This document shows, piece by piece, positions 55,689-64,000 of a DNA stretch of 64,000 nt. The first letter of the stretch is position 1; the number at the start of each line of letters is the position of its first letter. Position numbers and translations under genes: made by a program. The stretch covers positions 2,852,001 to 2,916,000 of the forward strand of contig NZ_CP136946.1 in assembly GCF_050916355.1 (NCBI RefSeq), read 5' to 3'. The notes beneath the pieces are model-generated. The model was not told the DNA's origin and searched no databases. It saw nothing but the letters and a program-made list of their open reading frames with translations. Source of the stretch: Jeongeupia wiesaeckerbachi (GTDB taxonomy: Bacteria; Pseudomonadota; Gammaproteobacteria; Burkholderiales; Chitinibacteraceae).

Positions 55689-56611
55689 TCGCCGACGCGC
55701 TGGCCATCGACATTAAGGGCTTGAGCAAGCGGTTTGGTGGCCGTTTGGTGGTCGACGATATGGCCTTGCAGGTGAAGCGCGGCGAAATTTTCGGCTTTCT
55801 CGGGCCGAACGGCAGTGGCAAGACGACGACGATCCGGATGATGTGCGGGCTGCTGACGCCTGATGCGGGTGAGGGCCATTGCCTTGGCTTCGACATCCGG
55901 CGGGAGCGCGAGGAAATCAAGCGACGGGTCGGCTATATGACGCAGCGCTTTTCATTCTGGGATGATTTGACGGTCCGCGAAAATCTCGACTTCGTTGCGC
56001 GGGTCTACGGTTTGAGCGGGCGTCGGGCCAGGGTTGATGCGGCACTCGGCCAACTCGGGCTGATGGCCCGTGCCGGACAATTGGCGGGCGCGTTGTCCGG
56101 TGGTTGGAAGCAGCGGCTGGCACTGGCCGCATGCATGTTGCACGAGCCAGAGCTCCTGTTGCTGGATGAGCCAACCGCCGGCGTCGACCCTGCGGCGCGG
56201 CGTGATTTCTGGGAGGAGTTGCACCGGCTTGCAGCGCGCGGTGTTTCGGTGTTGGTAAGTACGCACTATATGGATGAGGCCGAGCGCTGCCACAAACTTG
56301 CTTATATCGCGGATGGCCGGCTGCTGGCGCGAGGGACGGCGGCCGAGATCGTCGCCGCGCAAAAACTGGCAACCTGGCAAATCGGTGGCGCGGGGCTGGT
56401 TGAACTGGCGCAACGCCTTCGGGGGCAGCCCGGGGTTGATCAGACCGTTGCATTTGGCGACACGATGCACGTCAGTGGTCGAGGGGGGGGGCTGCTGGAG
56501 GCAACGCTGAGGCGCGAACTGGTCGGCACAGACTATCAATGCCGGTTGATCGAGACGGGTCTGGAGGATGTGTTCATATATATGATGTCCCGGGCCGGGG
56601 TGGGCGCATGA
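55685..56611 (+). CDS. ABC transporter ATP-binding protein (drug/toxin efflux type)
   Basis: 308 residues. Walker A GFLGPNGSGKTTTIRMM, signature LSGGWKQRLALAACMLHEP, Walker B LLLDEPTAGVDPAARRDFW and switch His in STHYMDEA. The C-terminal 80 residues carry the extension usual in exporters of the CcmA/NatA type. Single nucleotide-binding domain, unlike the double-domain YbhF, so it works as a homodimer. ATGA overlaps at both ends. Confidence 0.94.
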   Translation: MIADALAIDIKGLSKRFGGRLVVDDMALQVKRGEIFGFLGPNGSGKTTTIRMMCGLLTPDAGEGHCLGFDIRREREEIKRRVGYMTQRFSFWDDLTVRENLDFVARVYGLSGRRARVDAALGQLGLMARAGQLAGALSGGWKQRLALAACMLHEPELLLLDEPTAGVDPAARRDFWEELHRLAARGVSVLVSTHYMDEAERCHKLAYIADGRLLARGTAAEIVAAQKLATWQIGGAGLVELAQRLRGQPGVDQTVAFGDTMHVSGRGGGLLEATLRRELVGTDYQCRLIETGLEDVFIYMMSRAGVGA

Positions 56612-57744
56612 GTTGGCGCACGGCGCTGGGGCGCTGGTGGGGCATCGTTCTGAAGGAGTTCCTACAGCTGCGGCGGGATCGAGTCACCTTCGGCATGATC
56701 ATCGGCTTGCCCATTGTCCAGCTCACCCTGTTTGGCTATGCCATCAATAGTGATCCCAAGCAGATGCCGACCGCCGTCGTGATCGCCGATCACAGCGAAT
56801 TCACCCGTAGCTACGTCGCGGCAATGCGCAACTCGGACTATTTCAGGATCGTTGGGGAGCTGCCGGATGAGGCGCGGGCGCGCGCAGCGCTGGCGCGTGG
56901 TGATGTGCAATTCGTTCTTAATATCCCGGCTGGATTCACGCGGTCTCTGCTGCGCGGTGAGCGTCCGGCCTTGCTGGTCGAGGCCGATGCAACCGATCCG
57001 ATGGCGACATCGATCGCGCTGTCGGCCGTGCAGCAATTGGCCGTGTCGGTGGCTGAGAAGGACTTGCGCGGCGTATCGGTGCCGCTGGCTGGTGGTCCCG
57101 CAGCGTTCGAAGTGCGGGTGCATCGCTTGTATAACCCCGAAGGGAATACCCAGTTCAATACGGTGCCGGGTTTGATGGGCGTCATCCTGACCATGACGAT
57201 GGTGATGATGACCGGCTTGGCGATGACGCGGGAGCGCGAGCGCGGCACGATGGAAAATCTGCTGGCTACCCCGGTGCGGCCGATCGAGGTGATGGCCGGC
57301 AAGATCGTTCCGTACGTGGCGATCGGTCTGCTGCAGGCAAGCATCATCTTGCTGGCGGCGCGTTATGTGTTTGGCGTCCCGTTTGCTGGGGGCTTGCTGG
57401 CTGTCTATGTATCGGTGCTGGTATTCATTGCAGCCAACCTCACCGTGGGCATCACGCTGTCGTCACTGGCGCAGAACCAGTTGCAGGCGATGCAACTGAC
57501 GATGTTCTACTTTCTGCCGAACATGCTGCTCTCCGGCTTCATGTTCCCGTTTCAGGGCATGCCGGGCTGGGCGCAGGCGATCGGTAGCCTGCTGCCGCTG
57601 ACACACTTCAATCGTTTGGTCCGCGGCATCCTGCTTAAAGGCAATGGCTGGGTCGAACTTTGGCCCAGTATCTGGCCTTTATTGCTGTTTACGGCCGTGG
57701 TGATGCTGATTGCGGTGCGCTTTTATCGGCATACGCTCGATTGA
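56608..57744 (+). CDS. ABC-2 type transporter permease
   Basis: 378 residues. N-terminal segment (VTFGMIIGLPIVQLTLFGYA), a large extracytoplasmic domain (about 45-175), then five hydrophobic segments. The EFLQLRRDR start and RERERGTMENLLATPVRPIEVMAGK coupling region are typical of YbhR/YbhS. Only one permease gene follows the ATPase, so it should form a homodimer. The ATG at 56608 overlaps the ATPase stop; codons upstream were rejected. Substrate unknown. Confidence 0.92.
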   Translation: MSWRTALGRWWGIVLKEFLQLRRDRVTFGMIIGLPIVQLTLFGYAINSDPKQMPTAVVIADHSEFTRSYVAAMRNSDYFRIVGELPDEARARAALARGDVQFVLNIPAGFTRSLLRGERPALLVEADATDPMATSIALSAVQQLAVSVAEKDLRGVSVPLAGGPAAFEVRVHRLYNPEGNTQFNTVPGLMGVILTMTMVMMTGLAMTRERERGTMENLLATPVRPIEVMAGKIVPYVAIGLLQASIILLAARYVFGVPFAGGLLAVYVSVLVFIAANLTVGITLSSLAQNQLQAMQLTMFYFLPNMLLSGFMFPFQGMPGWAQAIGSLLPLTHFNRLVRGILLKGNGWVELWPSIWPLLLFTAVVMLIAVRFYRHTLD

Positions 57745-57832
57745 TGGCGAGGGGCTCGATTTTGGGCTGAATAAATTTCGCTGTCCGATCAACGGTTTAT
57801 CGGTTCGGCGTGAAATTCTTTCGATCGGGGTG

Positions 57833-57861
57833 TTGACGGGGGGAGGGGAAGTGCTTAAAGT
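57833..57861 (+). promoter_or_regulatory. Candidate rrn promoter
   Basis: TTGACG (57833-57838), 17-base spacer, TAAAGT (57856-57861), about 225 bases upstream of mature 16S. The rest of 57745-58086 holds no gene. Other promoters in the region are possible. Confidence 0.5.
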
Positions 57862-57941
57862 TGCGTTCTCTGCTGATGACGCAGCGAAAGAAACGAAGCG
57901 AAACCCGCTGAGTTTACCGAGCGAAGTGTTCAGAAGCAAGC

Positions 57942-57959
57942 GATCTTTAACAAATTACA
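57942..57959 (+). promoter_or_regulatory. BoxA antitermination sequence in the rrn leader
   Basis: GATCTTTAACAAATTACA matches the boxA core TGCTCTTTAACAA, binding NusB-S10 on nascent rRNA. It lies just before the 16S processing stem. Confidence 0.8.
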
Positions 57960-57979
57960 GCCGATGAGTGTGAGTGCTT
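57957..57979 (+). other. 5' arm of the 16S precursor processing stem
   Basis: This 23-base arm (ACAGCCGATGAGTGTG and following) pairs with 59639-59661, 22 of 23 positions matching. Such a stem encloses the 16S and is cut by RNase III. Confidence 0.85.
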
Positions 57980-58086
57980 GATGAGTGCATCAAGTACTTG
58001 CACTTAATGAAATAGAACTGGCTTGAGCGCTTCGGTGCTTGGGCGAATTCTTTGAGTTAACGCAAGTGCGCAATTATTCAGTGATT

Positions 58087-59622
<1,536 letters not shown>

Positions 59623-59638
59623 AAGATAATGCCTCATT

Positions 59639-59661
59639 AAGCATTCACACTCATCGGCTGT
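59639..59661 (+). other. 3' arm of the 16S precursor processing stem
   Basis: Complement of 57957-57979 (22 of 23). Lies in the spacer, 16 bases after mature 16S and before tRNA-Ile. Confidence 0.85.
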
Positions 59662-59682
59662 ACGTTAGAGATACGGAGAACT

Positions 59683-59759
59683 GGGTCAGTAGCTCAGTCG
59701 GTTAGAGCACCGTCTTGATAAGGCGGGGGTCGCTGGTTCGATTCCAGCTTGACCCACCA
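59683..59759 (+). tRNA. ileT: tRNA-Ile (anticodon GAT)
   Basis: 77 bases, cloverleaf complete: acceptor GGGTCAG/TTGACCC, D-arm AGCTCAGTCGGTTAGAGC, anticodon loop CTTGATAAG, T-arm GGTTCGATTCC, encoded CCA end. Confidence 0.98.
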
Positions 59760-59794
59760 TTTGCTTTGCGGATGGACAAACAGTTTGATCCGAT

Positions 59795-59870
59795 GGGGGC
59801 ATAGCTCAGTTGGGAGAGCACCTGCTTTGCAAGCAGGGGGTCGTCGGTTCGATCCCGTCTGCCTCCACCA
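59795..59870 (+). tRNA. alaT: tRNA-Ala (anticodon TGC)
   Basis: 76 bases: acceptor GGGGGCA/TGCCTCC with CCA end, D-arm AGCTCAGTTGGGAGAGC, anticodon loop CTTTGCAAG, T-arm GGTTCGATCCC. Ile-Ala spacer order is the usual one in proteobacteria. Confidence 0.98.
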
Positions 59871-59979
59871 CTACTTTTGTGTGGTTTAGTCTGGAAGGAC
59901 TCAGTATTAAAGGCATTGGCGATTGTCAGTGGTTTTAATTCTGACTGTTTCAGTTGGACGAGAATTTATTCTCTGTATC

Positions 59980-59991
59980 GCTCTTTAACAA
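59980..59991 (+). promoter_or_regulatory. Second boxA in the 16S-23S spacer
   Basis: GCTCTTTAACAA, near-perfect boxA, between tRNA-Ala and 23S; keeps polymerase antiterminated through 23S. Confidence 0.85.
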
Positions 59992-60118
59992 GATAGAAGA
60001 AGCAAAACTCAAATTTATTCAGTAATGAATGGGTTTGATTGCATCGAGTTTTGAATTCGAGAGAATTCGAAGTCGCAAACACAACTTGTAATCTTGAACT
60101 ACGTGTTTGAGGTTATAG

Positions 60119-63011
<2,893 letters not shown>

Positions 63012-63133
63012 ATAACCTGAACCGCGTGGTTCGGGTGTGTTGCGACAAGGCTCGTAAAATATCAAACCCGAGTCATTGCTTCTTCTATCGAATTCAGAGA
63101 TATGACTAATACAGTCGTAACTCCACCAGTTAC

Positions 63134-63247
63134 GTCTGGCGACCATAGCGAGTTGGTCCCACGCCTTCCCATCCCGAACAGGACCGTGAAACGACTCAGC
63201 GCCGATGATAGTGCGGGTTCCCGTGTGAAAGTAGGTCATCGCCAGAC
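63134..63247 (+). rRNA. rrf: 5S ribosomal RNA
   Basis: About 114 bases. Terminal stem TCTGGCGACC/GTCATCGCCAGA, internal CCATCCCGAACAGG and GATGATAGTGCGGG. Ends approximate. Confidence 0.93.
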
Positions 63248-63256
63248 TCCCCATGC

Positions 63257-63289
63257 AAACCCCCTGCAGCTACGCTGCAGGGGGTTTTT
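63257..63289 (+). terminator. Terminator of the rrn operon
   Basis: AAACCCCCTGCAGC-TAC-GCTGCAGGGGG followed by five T: very strong stem 10 bases after 5S. Confidence 0.95.
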
Positions 63290-63399
63290 GCTTTGCGGGC
63301 GCGTAGCAGGATTTCTATTCGTGAAACCCAAGCCAATACGTTGAATTGCCAAAGTCACTCAAGGTTTTCTTGAGCGTGCCGTCATGGCACCATCTTGTT

Positions 63400-64000
63400 A
63401 TGCGTATTGTTATCGACCTTGCCTCGCAGCAATTGACCCTCATCACAGCCCTGGGTGTGGTGCTCAATCAATTTCCCGTTTCCACTGCTTTAAATGGCGC
63501 AGGAGAGCAGGGGGGGAGTTATCAGACTCCTCGAGGGCGCCATGCCATTCGGGCGATGATTGGGGCGAATGCTCCGATCGGCGCGGTCTTCCGTTCCCGT
63601 CGCCTGACCGGTGAGGTGTATTCCGCTGAGCTCGCATCGGCGCAGCCGGAACGAGACTGGATTTTGACTCGCATTATCTGGCTTACGGGGAGAGTGCCGG
63701 GGTTCAACCGGCGGGGGGGCGTGGATACGATGGCGCGCTACATCTACATTCACGGCACACCTGATGGCGAACCCATGGGAACCCCTGCCTCGCATGGGTG
63801 CATTCGCATGCGTAACACCGACTTGGTGACATTATTTGAGGTGCTGAGGCCGGGCGCCGAAGTGGATATTGTCGCGGCGGACATCGACTGGCTGGTTTAT
63901 CCGGTGACCGCGGCAATCGAGGTAGAGGGACTGAAGGCGTGGTCTCTGCCTGGCCCGGTCAGCCCTGTTGTCGAAGCGGATGACGGTTCGGTCGGCCGAG
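63400..64000 (+). CDS. L,D-transpeptidase (YkuD domain), cut by the window end
   Basis: At least 200 codons without a stop to the edge of the window. Starts MRIVIDLASQQLTLI, the YkuD first strand, then YQTPRGRHAIRAMIGA; catalytic motif HGTPDGEPMGTPASHGCIRM (His and Cys both present) near residues 118-138. No signal peptide is visible at this start, unusual for a periplasmic crosslinking enzyme; an earlier start or cytoplasmic role remains possible. The part after about residue 160 (EVDIVAADIDW onward) continues past the YkuD core and may belong to a second domain outside the window. It lies 110 bases after the rrn terminator. Confidence 0.88.
   Translation, partial: MRIVIDLASQQLTLITALGVVLNQFPVSTALNGAGEQGGSYQTPRGRHAIRAMIGANAPIGAVFRSRRLTGEVYSAELASAQPERDWILTRIIWLTGRVPGFNRRGGVDTMARYIYIHGTPDGEPMGTPASHGCIRMRNTDLVTLFEVLRPGAEVDIVAADIDWLVYPVTAAIEVEGLKAWSLPGPVSPVVEADDGSVGR

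Overview
The window is a stretch of chromosome from a GC-rich betaproteobacterium. The rRNA operon (58087-63247) has a betaproteobacterial 16S with tRNA-Ile(GAT) and tRNA-Ala(TGC) in the spacer. The protein set (MinCDE, one LolC/E-type permease, a complete AST arginine pathway, PpsR next to PpsA, PflAB) fits the order Neisseriales, probably Chitinibacteraceae or a relative. This assignment is by recognition only; no database was searched. Nearly all the sequence is ordinary core-genome coding DNA. I see no phage, plasmid, CRISPR or defence island.

Layout. 1-5128: envelope genes on the minus strand (MFS-acyltransferase fusion, anmK, an M23 endopeptidase) and a small unknown plus-strand gene. 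5132-8511: a minus-strand operon lolC-lolD-potassium channel-deacetylase. 8685-13125: cfa, then pflB-pflA read leftward from a promoter with a perfect FNR box. 13539-20019: prfC, a PAS-rich sensor kinase and uup. 20146-28862: mltF facing the minus-strand series minC-minD-minE-map-glnD, then two tandem ppsR genes. 29073-37868: ppsA and the AST arginine-catabolism genes astC, astA-D-B-E, with a 115-bp inverted-repeat element between ppsA and astC. 37906-46309: NlpC/P60 peptidase, ubiB, cupin-like protein, azoR with a divergent lysR, an amino-acid binding protein, a SufE/SufS-type pair, nudB and a 65-residue protein. 46488-48128: accessory stretch with a 40-residue membrane peptide, twelve exact copies of a 12-bp repeat and about 1 kb of AT-richer DNA. 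48129-57744: alkyl sulfatase, an EEP nuclease-family protein with clsB, trmJ, suhB, a DUF3293 protein and an ABC export operon. 57745-63289: a complete rrn operon with promoter candidate, boxA sites, processing stems and terminator. 63400-64000: an L,D-transpeptidase cut by the window edge.

Working together. Many genes serve the envelope: lipoprotein export (Lol), peptidoglycan hydrolysis, recycling and crosslinking (M23, MltF, NlpC/P60, AnmK, L,D-transpeptidase), phospholipid remodelling (acyltransferase fusion, Cfa, ClsB) and division-site placement (Min). A second theme is pyruvate/PEP and nitrogen control: PpsA with two PpsR regulators, anaerobic PflAB under probable FNR control, GlnD and the AST pathway.

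No clearly new system was found. The best leads are the two PpsR copies with reciprocal changes in conserved motifs, the inverted-repeat element that fills the astC promoter region, the FNR-pfl promoter with a terminator inside the operon, the palindromic azoR/lysR operator, and two very small genes with good ribosome binding sites.
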